DNA of 64,000 nt from Maricaulis sp047308265 (GTDB lineage: Bacteria > Pseudomonadota > Alphaproteobacteria > Caulobacterales > Maricaulaceae): contig NZ_JBKQWY010000001.1 of assembly GCF_047308265.1 (NCBI RefSeq), positions 124,001 to 188,000 of the forward strand, read 5' to 3'. This document shows, piece by piece, positions 45,569 through 54,493 of the stretch (its first letter is position 1; every line of letters begins with the position of its first letter). Below the pieces are notes generated by a model. It was not told the origin of the DNA. It saw only the letters and a list, made by a program, of their open reading frames with translations, and did not search any database. The translations under genes were made by a program, and so were the position numbers.

Positions 45569-46579
45569 ATGTCCTCGATCAAATTCGACGTCCTTGGCGT
45601 GGGTAATGCCATTGTTGATGTCCTCGCTCCGGCGACGGACGACTTCCTGAAAACCCATGATATTGCCAAGGGCGGCATGACCCTGATCGACGAGGACCGC
45701 GCACGCACGCTGTATGATGCCATGGCCCCCGGCAAGGAAGCGTCCGGCGGTTCAGCGGCCAATACCATGGCAGGGATCGCATCCATGGGCGGCAAGGCCG
45801 GCTATGTGGGCAAGACCGCAACGGATCAGATCGGCGATATTTTCCGACATGATATTCGCGCAATTGGTGTCGCCTTTGACAGCGCGCCTCTGGACGATGG
45901 TCCGGGATCGGGTCGGTGCCTGATCAATGTGACGCCCGACGCTCAGCGCTCCATGTGCACATTTCTCGGCGCATCTGCGCTGGTCACCGAGAAAGATGTC
46001 GAGGATGCTGCCGATGCGCTCAAATCCGCAGCGATCGTCTATCTGGAAGGTTATCTGTTCGATCGGGAAGACGCCAAGCGCGCCTATGTTCACGCTGCGG
46101 AACTGGCAGCCGCTGCAGGACGCAAGACGGCCCTGACCCTCTCGGACCTCTTCTGTGTCGAGCGCCATCGGCCGGCTTTCCGGCACCTCGTCGCCCATCA
46201 CGTCGATATCCTGCTCGCCAATGAGGCCGAACTCCTTGCGCTTTATGAAGAGAGTGATTTTGAGACGGCGCTGGAAAAACTGCGAGCGGACGTGTCCGTG
46301 GCCGCTGTCACCCGGAGCGAACAGGGCGCTGTGATTATCCGCGGTGATGAAACCGTCAGTGTGCCTGCGGAACCGATCGACACCCTCGTGGACACGACAG
46401 GGGCCGGAGATCTGTTCGCGTCCGGTTTCCTGCTCGGCCTGGCGCGCGGCCGGGACCTCTCCGAAGCCGGTCGCATGGGCGCCATCGCGGCGGCAGAGAT
46501 TATCTCTCACTATGGTGCGCGGCCGGAAACCGAGCTCAAGGACCTGCTGGAAGCTGCAGATCTGGAACTCGATCGCTAA
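45569..46579 (+). CDS. PfkB-family carbohydrate/adenosine kinase
   Basis: 336 residues of the ribokinase fold. The N-terminus is FDVLGVGNAIVDVLAPATDDFL; GGSAANTMAGIASMGGKAGYVGK is the di-Gly substrate motif; DTLVDTTGAGDLFASGFLLGLARG is the anion-hole motif with catalytic Asp. The closest well-known relatives in alphaproteobacteria are adenosine kinases, but sugar specificity cannot be read from the sequence. It follows CCGGAGCTCCGC and is divergent from the ATP-grasp gene. Confidence 0.87.
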   Translation: MSSIKFDVLGVGNAIVDVLAPATDDFLKTHDIAKGGMTLIDEDRARTLYDAMAPGKEASGGSAANTMAGIASMGGKAGYVGKTATDQIGDIFRHDIRAIGVAFDSAPLDDGPGSGRCLINVTPDAQRSMCTFLGASALVTEKDVEDAADALKSAAIVYLEGYLFDREDAKRAYVHAAELAAAAGRKTALTLSDLFCVERHRPAFRHLVAHHVDILLANEAELLALYEESDFETALEKLRADVSVAAVTRSEQGAVIIRGDETVSVPAEPIDTLVDTTGAGDLFASGFLLGLARGRDLSEAGRMGAIAAAEIISHYGARPETELKDLLEAADLELDR

Positions 46580-46747
46580 GCGCTGTCAGGGCTCTCGCAA
46601 CCTGTTAACGAAACATCTCTTCCGCTTTAACGCTGTTTCAAGTGGTTTCTGAGACATTCATAGCTGAAACCGGCTGGACAAAGTATCCGGTCGAATTTGG
46701 TGGTGTTGTATGCGGGCGAATTTCGCCTGCCAGTCTCAGGGGTAGAC

Positions 46748-48841
46748 ATGGCTCCTCTCCGCAAAGCGGCGGCGCGTGTCATGCGGTCCTTGGTCGTGAA
46801 ATTCACGGTCATGACCGGCGCACTGATCTTCGCGACGATCTTCATGCTGATGGCATTGGAGAGCATTTCAGCCGAGCGTGATGCGAAACGCTTGCTGACG
46901 GATCGAACGATCTCCGCACTGGAGGCCGCGGCCTCCCGCTTGTCCGGCAGTATCGCCGAGCAGGATCGCGAACATCTCGATGGTCAGCTCTCTGATCTTC
47001 TGGAAGCCAATTCCGCCCATGAAGTCTATGCGCTCAACACGCATCGTGAAGTTCTCGGCTATGTCAGCGCTGAACACGCCGGTCAGCGCCCTCAGCGTCA
47101 GGCCAATATCGCTGTCATGGCTCTGGGCTCCGGTGACCAACGCCACGCCATTCAGGGTGGCACGCTGGAAGTCGCCGTTCCCGTCTATACCTTGAGCCAT
47201 CGGCTGGTTGGCGTCATCTATGCGCGCCAGGATCTGGTTGAACTGGCTCAGATGCGCAATGCGATGCTGTTCCGCCAGGCTCTGATTTCGATCTTCGCCC
47301 TGTGTATCTTCCTGCCCCTGGCCGCAATCACTGTGGGCAAGGCCCTGCAGCCTGTTCGCAAGCTGACAGAAGCGGCGCGGCTGGCGTCCTCGAAAAATCT
47401 GGATATGCGGATCGATGTAAACACCGGCGACGAGCTGGAAGTCCTGGCCAACGCGTTCAACCGCATGTTCGCGCGCCTGGAAGGCAATCTGAAACGCATT
47501 CATCGGCTGGCCTATGTCGATATGGTCACTGAACTGCCCAACCGCGAACGCTTCCGCAAGGAAACCGAGCGGGTGACCCGTCGGGCCATGGAAGATGGCA
47601 CGTCAGGCGCGGTTCTCTTCCTCGACCTCGACCGGTTCAAGCGCGTGAATGACAGTCTGGGCATCGGCGAAGGCGACCGCCTTCTTGAGATGGTTGCCCG
47701 GCGTCTGACCGAGGTTGCGCGCGGCTGTGATCTCGCAGCGGGCCGCGGACAGGATCCGTCCCTGGTGGCGCGCCTGGGCGGCGATGAATTCACCGTTCTT
47801 CTGCCTGACATCAATGACAGTGCCGAGGCAGCCCGTGTCGCCAACAAGCTGGTTGATGCTATTCGTCTGCCGTTTGATATCTCGGGCCACCAGGTTCACC
47901 TGGGTGTCTCGGTGGGTGTCGCCGTCTTCCCGCAGGACGGGGCCGATCCGGAAACCCTGATGCGTCATGCTGACCTCGCGATGGCCCATGCCAAGCGGGC
48001 CGGGGGTTCGGGTGCGCAATTCTTCGAACCGTCGATGAACCAGTCAGCCTTTGAGCGCCTGATCCTCGAGAACGAGCTGCGTGATGCTGTTCTGAAAGAC
48101 CAGCTGGTGGTGTTTTACCAGCCCAAAATCCTGATGCAGGATGGGGCGGTTGCCGGTTGTGAGGCTCTGGTGCGCTGGCAACACCCGACTGCCGGACTGC
48201 TGTCCCCGGGGGCCTTCATCGAGGCGGCCGAGGAATGCGGCCTGATCGGTGAAATTGGCGATTACGTGCTGCGCCATGCCTGTATGGAAGCGGCCGCCTG
48301 GCGCGCCAAAGGGCTGGAGATCCCAGTGGCAGTCAATGTTTCGGCCATGCAGTTCGAACGCGACGGCTTTTCCGAAACGGTTCTGGAAGCCCTGGCGGAC
48401 GCAGGTCTGCCGCCTCATCTGCTGGAACTGGAACTGACCGAATCCATCGCAATGGAAAATCCGGAACGGGTCATCGAACAGGTTCAGCCTCTGCGTGATC
48501 GTGGTGTGCGTTTTGCCATCGATGATTTTGGCACGGGCCATTCCTCGCTCGCCTATCTGACGCGCATGCCGTTTGATGTGTTCAAGATCGATCAGAGCTT
48601 TGTGCGCAACATGACGACGGACAAGCACTCGCGCATTGTGGTCGAGACCATTCTGGCGATGGCCAAGTCCCTGAAGCTGGAAACCGTCGCGGAAGGCGTC
48701 GAAACGCCGGACCAGATGCACATGCTGCGGGCCCAAGGCGCGACACTGGCCCAGGGTTTCCTCTTCGGTCGTCCGATGCCGGTGGTGGATTTTGTCGACT
48801 ACGCCTCTGAACAGATGCGGTCTCGCAAGGCTGCGGGCTAA
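46748..48841 (+). CDS. Membrane-anchored GGDEF-EAL protein (c-di-GMP metabolism)
   Basis: 697 residues from ATG 46748 (AGGGGTAGAC upstream). Helices at about 20-38 and 175-195 flank a periplasmic sensor domain; HAMP follows (about 195-250), then GGDEF (about 255-425, intact GGDEF at 344-348) and EAL (about 435-690, EAL at 472-474). EAL catalytic signatures NVSAMQ, ELTES, DDFGTG, KIDQSF and EGVET are all present, so phosphodiesterase activity is likely. No RxxD inhibitory site precedes GGDEF. A short hairpin GGCGAA-t-TTCGCC (46715-46727) lies in its leader. The net direction of activity is not decidable from sequence. Confidence 0.92.
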   Translation: MAPLRKAAARVMRSLVVKFTVMTGALIFATIFMLMALESISAERDAKRLLTDRTISALEAAASRLSGSIAEQDREHLDGQLSDLLEANSAHEVYALNTHREVLGYVSAEHAGQRPQRQANIAVMALGSGDQRHAIQGGTLEVAVPVYTLSHRLVGVIYARQDLVELAQMRNAMLFRQALISIFALCIFLPLAAITVGKALQPVRKLTEAARLASSKNLDMRIDVNTGDELEVLANAFNRMFARLEGNLKRIHRLAYVDMVTELPNRERFRKETERVTRRAMEDGTSGAVLFLDLDRFKRVNDSLGIGEGDRLLEMVARRLTEVARGCDLAAGRGQDPSLVARLGGDEFTVLLPDINDSAEAARVANKLVDAIRLPFDISGHQVHLGVSVGVAVFPQDGADPETLMRHADLAMAHAKRAGGSGAQFFEPSMNQSAFERLILENELRDAVLKDQLVVFYQPKILMQDGAVAGCEALVRWQHPTAGLLSPGAFIEAAEECGLIGEIGDYVLRHACMEAAAWRAKGLEIPVAVNVSAMQFERDGFSETVLEALADAGLPPHLLELELTESIAMENPERVIEQVQPLRDRGVRFAIDDFGTGHSSLAYLTRMPFDVFKIDQSFVRNMTTDKHSRIVVETILAMAKSLKLETVAEGVETPDQMHMLRAQGATLAQGFLFGRPMPVVDFVDYASEQMRSRKAAG

Positions 48842-48871
48842 CTCGCAACAGACGCACATATGGTGCGCGGG

Positions 48872-48900
48872 CTTGATTGACCCGGAAGAGACCGCCATCT
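48872..48900 (+). promoter_or_regulatory. Heat-shock (RpoH-type) promoter of hslV
   Basis: CTTGATT (48872-48878), 14 bases, CGCCATCT (48893-48900) matches the sigma-32 consensus CTTGAAA/CCCCATNT with correct spacing and 7 of 8 positions in the -10. It is 28 bases before the hslV ATG, so the leader is short and includes the ribosome site GGGAGAGAGAT. Confidence 0.7.
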
Positions 48901-48928
48901 CTGTTCCAAGCACATCTGGGAGAGAGAT

Positions 48929-49504
48929 ATGAACGCGGCCGACCACGAAATCCCGTCCTACACGGATGCATCCGCCTGGCGCGGCACAACCATTCTCGCC
49001 GTCCGCAAGAATGGCAAACTCGTTCTCGCGGGTGATGGACAGGTCTCCATTGGACCCACCGTGATGAAAGGCAATGCCAAGAAAGTCCGTCGCCTGGCCG
49101 GTGGGCGTGTGATTGCCGGTTTCGCCGGGTCCACGGCTGATGCGTTTGCGCTGTTTGAACGTCTCGAAGCCAAGCTCGAACAATACCCGTCACAGCTGAC
49201 ACGCGCCTGTGTGGATCTCGCCAAGGATTGGCGGACTGATAAATACATGCGCCGTCTCGATGCCATGCTCATTGTCGCAGATGCCGAGTCGACCTTCCTG
49301 CTCACCGGTGCCGGCGATGTTCTGGAACCGGAAGACGGTATCGTGGCTGTTGGATCGGGCGGGAATTATGCGCTCTCGGCAGCGCGGGCAATCTTCGAGT
49401 ACGAGGATGATCCCGAGCAGATTGCGCTCAAATCCATGGCCATCGCGGCCAAGATCTGTGTGTACACAAACGATAATCTGACAGTTGAGATCATCGGATC
49501 CTGA
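48929..49504 (+). CDS. hslV: ATP-dependent protease proteolytic subunit HslV
   Basis: 191 residues. The N-terminal threonine protease motif is WRGTTILAVRKNGKLVLAGDGQ; removal of 19 residues would expose catalytic Thr20. GNAKKVRRLAGGRVIAGFAG and AVGSGGNYALSAAR are standard. It forms the dodecameric core capped by HslU hexamers. Unlike the usual adjacent hslVU pair, hslU begins 1.8 kb further on, beyond two other genes. An RpoH-type promoter lies directly upstream. Confidence 0.96.
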   Translation: MNAADHEIPSYTDASAWRGTTILAVRKNGKLVLAGDGQVSIGPTVMKGNAKKVRRLAGGRVIAGFAGSTADAFALFERLEAKLEQYPSQLTRACVDLAKDWRTDKYMRRLDAMLIVADAESTFLLTGAGDVLEPEDGIVAVGSGGNYALSAARAIFEYEDDPEQIALKSMAIAAKICVYTNDNLTVEIIGS

Positions 49505-49618
49505 TCCGGCACATCCCGATGACGTCGCCGAACAACCATGATGGAAATGTAATACGGCGGTAAAATCAGGCGATCATGACCACTTCTATGGTCCCGCCTC
49601 GCTCGTCGGGAGGCTTCC

Positions 49619-50749
49619 ATGCGTTTTTCAGACCGTTTTCAATTTGCTGCTGCCTGCGCTCTAGTACTGGCCGGTTCAGGATTGGTCTCGGTGTCCGCCC
49701 TTGAGCAAGTCGGCCCGCAGAATCTGACGACAGAAGACGCTGTCGCCCACACCCTTGCAGACTCGGTCGAGACCTGGGTCAATTCCACGCAATTCAGTGG
49801 TCAGGTTCTGATCTCCCGCGCTGGCGAGACAGTCTATGAGCTCAACACGGGATTGGCGGATCGCGACACCGGCACACCCATCACAGCGCAATCACGCTTC
49901 GCCATTGCGTCACTGAGCAAGACCTTCACCACCGTACTGGCGCTGCAGGCCGTGGAGGCAGGGCAGCTCTCTCTCGATGACACCCTGTCTGACTGGTTGC
50001 CCGAATATGACGCGCCCTATGCCGATGTCGTCACTGTGCGTCACCTGTTGCAGAACCGCAGTGGCATCCCGCACTACATCGACTTGCCGGACTGGTTCAC
50101 GCCGCAAGGCAAGGCCGCCTACACGCCGGATCACCTTCTGAACACTCTGTCGGACTTGCCGCTCCAGTTTGAACCCGGGTCAGACTATCTCTACTCCAAT
50201 TCGAACTTTTATCTTGTAGGCCTCATACTCGATCGGGCCACGGGCCAAACCTATGAGGACCACCTCGCGCAAACCCTTCTGGAACCCCTGGACCTGACGT
50301 CCACCGGCCAGATCTATGAGACGCAAGGCCGTGTAGGCCTGGCTCACAACTACCTTCCAACCGATAATGGCGAATACGAGCGGATTGAGATTGTGAATCC
50401 CGCCGTGTTCCGTGCAACCGCAAGCCTCTCGTCCAACGCCCGTGATCTGCAACGCTGGGGGGAGGCGATCATGGATGGTGACCTGCTGGACACAGACAGT
50501 TCAGACATCATGCTGGATGTGGATCGCCCGATGGCCTGGACCCTCGCGCAACTGCCGGTCGAACACGCCGACACCCCGATCACCCTTCAAACCTATAATG
50601 GCCGCCTGGTTGGACATACCAGCATGCTGACACTTCTTCCCGACAGTGAGACGATCATTATCGTGCTCAGCAATAATGCGGTGGCCTATAGTGAGCTGGC
50701 CGAGCTGACCGTGGAACTCGCAGGCCTTGTCAGCACGCCCGAGGACTAG
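49619..50749 (+). CDS. Secreted serine hydrolase, beta-lactamase/DD-peptidase family
   Basis: 376 residues with an N-terminal signal peptide (FQFAAACALVLAGSGLVSVSA). The class C/AmpH-like fold shows the nucleophile motif S98-LS-K101 in FAIASLSKTFT and Tyr192-S-N194 in DYLYSNSNF. The third conserved box is less clear (NGRLVGHTS near residue 327). It may act as a peptidase or esterase in the periplasm; resistance cannot be inferred. GGGAGGCTTCC is the ribosome site. It lies between hslV and hslU on the same strand. Confidence 0.85.
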   Translation: MRFSDRFQFAAACALVLAGSGLVSVSALEQVGPQNLTTEDAVAHTLADSVETWVNSTQFSGQVLISRAGETVYELNTGLADRDTGTPITAQSRFAIASLSKTFTTVLALQAVEAGQLSLDDTLSDWLPEYDAPYADVVTVRHLLQNRSGIPHYIDLPDWFTPQGKAAYTPDHLLNTLSDLPLQFEPGSDYLYSNSNFYLVGLILDRATGQTYEDHLAQTLLEPLDLTSTGQIYETQGRVGLAHNYLPTDNGEYERIEIVNPAVFRATASLSSNARDLQRWGEAIMDGDLLDTDSSDIMLDVDRPMAWTLAQLPVEHADTPITLQTYNGRLVGHTSMLTLLPDSETIIIVLSNNAVAYSELAELTVELAGLVSTPED

Positions 50750-51234
50750 CGCGCAAACACATGCGCATCGATGTCGCGAAACGTTTTGAACTCCAGAGCG
50801 TTGCCTGACGGATCGCGGACGAAGAACGTGCCCTGTTCGCCCGGCTGGCCCTGAAACCGGACATAGGGTTCGATCACAAAGGGAGTGCCGGCCCGTCGGA
50901 ATCGCTCGGCCAGGGCCTCCCATTCCTGCCACTCCAGGATCAGGCCAAAATGTCGAACCGGGACTGACTTTCCGTCAACCGAGCTCGTATCGGCTGGCAT
51001 GCACTCGTCCGGCGCCAGATGCGCGACGATCTGGTGCCCGAACAGATCAAAATCAATCCAGCTGGATGAAGACCGACCTTCAGGGCAAGCCATGAGACCG
51101 GCATAGAAAGCCCGAGCCGCCGCCAGGTCATGGACCGGAAAAGCCAGATGGAAGCGGGGCCGTTGGCCGTGTTTCGGCGTGGATGTCGGTCCTGATCCAA
51201 TGCCTGTCAAATCGATCATGTCAGCAGGTGTCAT
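50746..51234 (-). CDS. VOC-family (glyoxalase/dioxygenase-fold) protein
   Basis: 162 residues, one VOC module pair: RPRFHLAFPVHDLAAARAFYAGLMAC, WIDFDLFGHQIVAHL, VPVRHFGLILEWQEWEALAERFRRAG and VRDPSGNALEFKTF. Candidate metal ligands are the His in FHLAF, the His in RHFGL and the Glu in LEFK. No substrate is assigned; relatives are annotated as extradiol dioxygenases or glyoxalases. It lies on the opposite strand between the serine hydrolase (4-base overlap of ends) and hslU (divergent). Confidence 0.82.
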   Translation of the reverse strand: MTPADMIDLTGIGSGPTSTPKHGQRPRFHLAFPVHDLAAARAFYAGLMACPEGRSSSSWIDFDLFGHQIVAHLAPDECMPADTSSVDGKSVPVRHFGLILEWQEWEALAERFRRAGTPFVIEPYVRFQGQPGEQGTFFVRDPSGNALEFKTFRDIDAHVFAR

Positions 51235-51328
51235 GCGGCGTCTCTGCCTTTCAGGTCTGGTCGTGTCATCACCGGGTTATTACATGAAGGGTATAGACCT
51301 CATGACCGCAAGCCCAGACGGGAAACAG

Positions 51329-52636
51329 ATGACAGACTTTTCGCCCCGGGAAATCGTATCCGAACTCGACCGGTTCATTATCGGCCAGGCCGATGCCAAG
51401 AAAGCCGTAGCCATCGCCCTGCGCAATCGCTGGCGGCGGCGTCAGCTGGAATCGGATCTCGCGGACGAAGTCACACCGAAAAATATTCTGATGATCGGGC
51501 CAACGGGTGTCGGCAAGACGGAGATTTCCCGCCGCCTCGCCAAACTGGCCCAGGCGCCGTTTCTCAAGATCGAGGCAACCAAATTCACCGAGGTGGGGTA
51601 TGTTGGCCGGGATGTGGATCAGATTGCGCGTGATCTGGTTGAGGCTGCTATCCATCTGGTCCGCGACAAACGTCGTGATGATGTGAAAGCCAAGGCCCAT
51701 TCTGCCGCGGAAGAGCGGGTTCTCGATGCCCTGGTCGGAGAGACAGCCTCTGCGTCTACACGCGACAGTTTCCGTAAACGCCTAAGAGATGGCGAGCTGG
51801 ATGACAAAGACATCGATATCCAGATGTCCGACACCAGCTCTCCAATGCAGATGCTGGACATTCCGGGCATGCCCCAAGGCGGGGCCGGCGTCCTCAATCT
51901 GTCAGACATCTTTGGCAAGGGTATGGGTGGACGGACAAAATCCGTACGGATGAAGGTTCGCGAAGCCTATGAGCCGCTGATCAATGAAGAAGCCGACAAA
52001 CTGATCGATGATGCCCAGATTGCGGCCGAGGCCATCGCCAAGGTTGAGAATGACGGAATTGTTTTCCTGGACGAGATCGACAAAATCGCAGCCCGGTCAG
52101 ACGCCCGAGGCGGGGATGTCTCCCGAGAAGGGGTCCAACGCGACCTTCTTCCGCTGATCGAAGGCACGACTGTGTCGACCAAACATGGTCCGGTTCGCAC
52201 CGATCACATCCTCTTCATCGCCTCCGGTGCCTTCCATGTCGCCAAACCGTCCGATCTCCTGCCAGAATTGCAGGGTCGGCTGCCGATCCGCGTCGAGCTC
52301 AAAGCCCTGACACGTGAAGATTTCCGCCGCATTCTCACCGAGCCGGAAGCCAGCCTGATCAAGCAGTACATCGCCTTGATGGCGACCGAAGGGGTGACGC
52401 TGGATTTCACCGATGATGCCATTGATGCCATCGCTGAACTGGCCGCAGATGTGAACGCCACAGTTGAAAACATCGGAGCCCGGCGTCTTCAGACCATTAT
52501 GGAAAAATTGGTGGAGGATGTGTCCTTCTCAGCCTCTGATCGGGATGGCGAGACCATCCGGATCGATCAGGCCTATGTGCGCGACCATGTCGGAGAACTG
52601 GCAGCTAATACGGATCTGTCCAAGTTTATCCTCTAG
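51329..52636 (+). CDS. hslU: HslU ATPase/unfoldase subunit of the HslVU protease
   Basis: 435 residues from ATG 51329 (GGGAAACAG upstream). MTDFSPREIVSELDRFIIGQ is the usual HslU start. An ATG at 51302, also with a fair site, would add nine residues. The AAA+ core has NILMIGPTGVGKTEISRRLA (Walker A) and DGIVFLDEIDKIA (Walker B) with a ClpX-like I domain between, and ends in GELAANTDLSKFIL, the C-terminal tail that docks into HslV. It is separated from hslV by two genes. Confidence 0.96.
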   Translation: MTDFSPREIVSELDRFIIGQADAKKAVAIALRNRWRRRQLESDLADEVTPKNILMIGPTGVGKTEISRRLAKLAQAPFLKIEATKFTEVGYVGRDVDQIARDLVEAAIHLVRDKRRDDVKAKAHSAAEERVLDALVGETASASTRDSFRKRLRDGELDDKDIDIQMSDTSSPMQMLDIPGMPQGGAGVLNLSDIFGKGMGGRTKSVRMKVREAYEPLINEEADKLIDDAQIAAEAIAKVENDGIVFLDEIDKIAARSDARGGDVSREGVQRDLLPLIEGTTVSTKHGPVRTDHILFIASGAFHVAKPSDLLPELQGRLPIRVELKALTREDFRRILTEPEASLIKQYIALMATEGVTLDFTDDAIDAIAELAADVNATVENIGARRLQTIMEKLVEDVSFSASDRDGETIRIDQAYVRDHVGELAANTDLSKFIL

Positions 52637-52642
52637 ATCGCG

Positions 52643-52676
52643 TTTGAGGTGCTGGGCGGTCTAACGCCGCCTCAAA
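52643..52676. terminator. Possible bidirectional terminator between hslU and smr
   Basis: TTTGAGG (52643-52649) pairs with CCTCAAA (52670-52676), with an inner GGCG/CGCC stem, in the 24-base convergent gap and overlapping the smr stop. There is no clear T-tract, so termination is uncertain. Confidence 0.35.
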
Positions 52677-53230
52677 GTGACATAAAACGCACCGCTGCCG
52701 CCGTGTCGGAGATGCGCTTGAGCAAACCCACTGACTATACCTGTCATCTGGGGTGATCTCAGCCACTCCGGCAAGCGGCGCTTGAGCACACCTGGCGCTT
52801 CGCGCTTTTCCCAGAACGCCGCCAGATCCTCATCCTTGTCGAGGGTCAGACCCTTTCCTGTAATCACCAGGACGGTTTTTTCTCCCCGGCCATGAGCCGC
52901 CCGAAGAAATCCTTCAAGGGCCGGACGCGCCTGGGCCTGGGTCATGCCATGCAAATCAATTCGACTGTCGATCTCCACCTGACCCCGACGCATCTTCTTT
53001 TCCGATCCACGATCAACCGGAACACCCGGTTTGCGGTGAACGGCCGGATCTGGCGGTTTCAACGTCATGGCCGGCTTGGTCTTCGGGATGTCAGCCTCGC
53101 CCGCCGTCTCCGCGCCGTCCCTGTTCAGGTTCTGAAGGCGAGCTCTTGGCTTTCGTAGCGGGTTCACGGACCGTGCAATCCGGTTCCACAGCGATTTTTC
53201 TTCCGGATCGAGGTCGCGCTTGCGTGTCAT
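52661..53230 (-). CDS. Smr-domain protein
   Basis: 189 residues. A charged, disordered N-terminus (about 1-85) precedes the Smr domain with SRIDLHGMTQAQARPALEGFL (LDLHG-type motif), TVLVITGKGL (TGxG motif) and GVLKRRLPEWL, ending in QAHLRHGGSGAFYVTLRR. Stand-alone Smr proteins are nicking endonucleases or RNA-binding factors acting in ribosome rescue in E. coli (SmrB); the role here is unknown. It lies 3 bases downstream of mltA. Confidence 0.9.
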   Translation of the reverse strand: MTRKRDLDPEEKSLWNRIARSVNPLRKPRARLQNLNRDGAETAGEADIPKTKPAMTLKPPDPAVHRKPGVPVDRGSEKKMRRGQVEIDSRIDLHGMTQAQARPALEGFLRAAHGRGEKTVLVITGKGLTLDKDEDLAAFWEKREAPGVLKRRLPEWLRSPQMTGIVSGFAQAHLRHGGSGAFYVTLRRR

Positions 53231-53233
53231 GGG

Positions 53234-54493
53234 TCAAGCCGGTGGAATGCTGTCCAGAATTTGCTGGGCCAGAGGTTGAGGCAAAAGGATGATCCAGCGG
53301 GCGTCGGAGCGCGTTGTACCGGCTCGGCGTTCCTCTGTCTCGCCCCAGCCCCAGAAAAAATCGCCCCGCAAGGGCCCCCGGATCGCTCCACCCGTATCCT
53401 GCGCAATTACCAGGCCGTTCCAGTCCGGAAAATCGGGCAGATCTGCCTGGAGCCATATTGGCAATCCATAGGGATGAAAGGCGGGGTCAACCGCCATGGA
53501 TGCCATGGGAGTCAGGGCCAAGCCCGGCGCACCACGTGGACCCAGCTGGGGGTCGTCAATGTTTTCAAGTCCAAACCAGACGTAACGGGGATTGTGGGCG
53601 AACAGGTCCGCCACAGCGTCTTCGCTTTGCTCATTCAACCAGGCTTCAATGCCCTGTTTGGAGGCTTCATGACGGCGCAATTCACCGCGCCGGATCAGTT
53701 CACGACCGATCGAACGATAGGGCAGATCATTGTGTGCCGAAAAGGCAGCCCGAATCTGATCGCCATTTTCAAAAACCAGCCGACCTGATCCCTGGATCTG
53801 CAGAAAAAAAACATCAATCGGACGACCCCAGGCCAAGACCTCTCCGTGATCACCCGCCTCGATTTCCGAGCGATCATGATAGTGCACCAATCGCCCGTTT
53901 TCCGCTCGTCCGTTCAATCGACGGCCGGAGAGGTCTTCAAAAAAATCCCCGAGATTGACGCTGATCAGATCATCAGGTCGCGCGCGTACGGGGTGCGAGA
54001 ACACCATATCCGGTTGCTCCCGAACATCCACATAGGGCTCATAATAGCCCGTCAGCATGCCCGTTGAACGAAGCGTGTCATCCTCAAGACGAGCCTCCAC
54101 CACCAGGGGCGTAAACGCCTGTTCGACCATGACACGATAGCCCGACGGATCTTCACCTGCCGGCGTATCATTCAACACATCACAGACAGGCAACCAATCG
54201 GAGACACGGCCACTCCAGGGTGCCTGAACATTCAGGTGCGTATCCTCCGATCGGGATCGCCAGAGCGCGCATTGCCGCCTGAAGGCTTGGATGGCCGGTT
54301 CAAGTTGAGCGTTGTCCCAACCAGGGACCTCATCCCAGAATATCGGTGTGAGCTGAAGACCTGTAGGCGCAGCGATGTCACGCGGGGCTTCCACCTCAAT
54401 CGGTGGATCTTCAACCGGGTCCGGCGCTGAACATGCTGTTAACAGGCACAGAAACGCGGTTGCGAATGCCGAATCAAGCGAGCGATGTAACAC
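53234..54493 (-). CDS. mltA: Membrane-bound lytic transglycosylase A
   Basis: 419 residues from GTG 54493. A lipoprotein signal (FLCLLTAC, Cys21) is followed by the MltA barrel (MLTGYYEPYVDVREQ, GRPIDVFFLQIQGSGRLVF) and the 3D domain with the catalytic Asp in VIAQDTGGAIRGPLRGDFFWGWG. It cleaves peptidoglycan to anhydro-muropeptides at the outer membrane, the substrates AmpG recycles. Its start overlaps the end of the Tim44-like gene by 20 bases, and smr follows after 3, so Tim44-like/mltA/smr look like one operon. Confidence 0.95.
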   Translation of the reverse strand: MLHRSLDSAFATAFLCLLTACSAPDPVEDPPIEVEAPRDIAAPTGLQLTPIFWDEVPGWDNAQLEPAIQAFRRQCALWRSRSEDTHLNVQAPWSGRVSDWLPVCDVLNDTPAGEDPSGYRVMVEQAFTPLVVEARLEDDTLRSTGMLTGYYEPYVDVREQPDMVFSHPVRARPDDLISVNLGDFFEDLSGRRLNGRAENGRLVHYHDRSEIEAGDHGEVLAWGRPIDVFFLQIQGSGRLVFENGDQIRAAFSAHNDLPYRSIGRELIRRGELRRHEASKQGIEAWLNEQSEDAVADLFAHNPRYVWFGLENIDDPQLGPRGAPGLALTPMASMAVDPAFHPYGLPIWLQADLPDFPDWNGLVIAQDTGGAIRGPLRGDFFWGWGETEERRAGTTRSDARWIILLPQPLAQQILDSIPPA

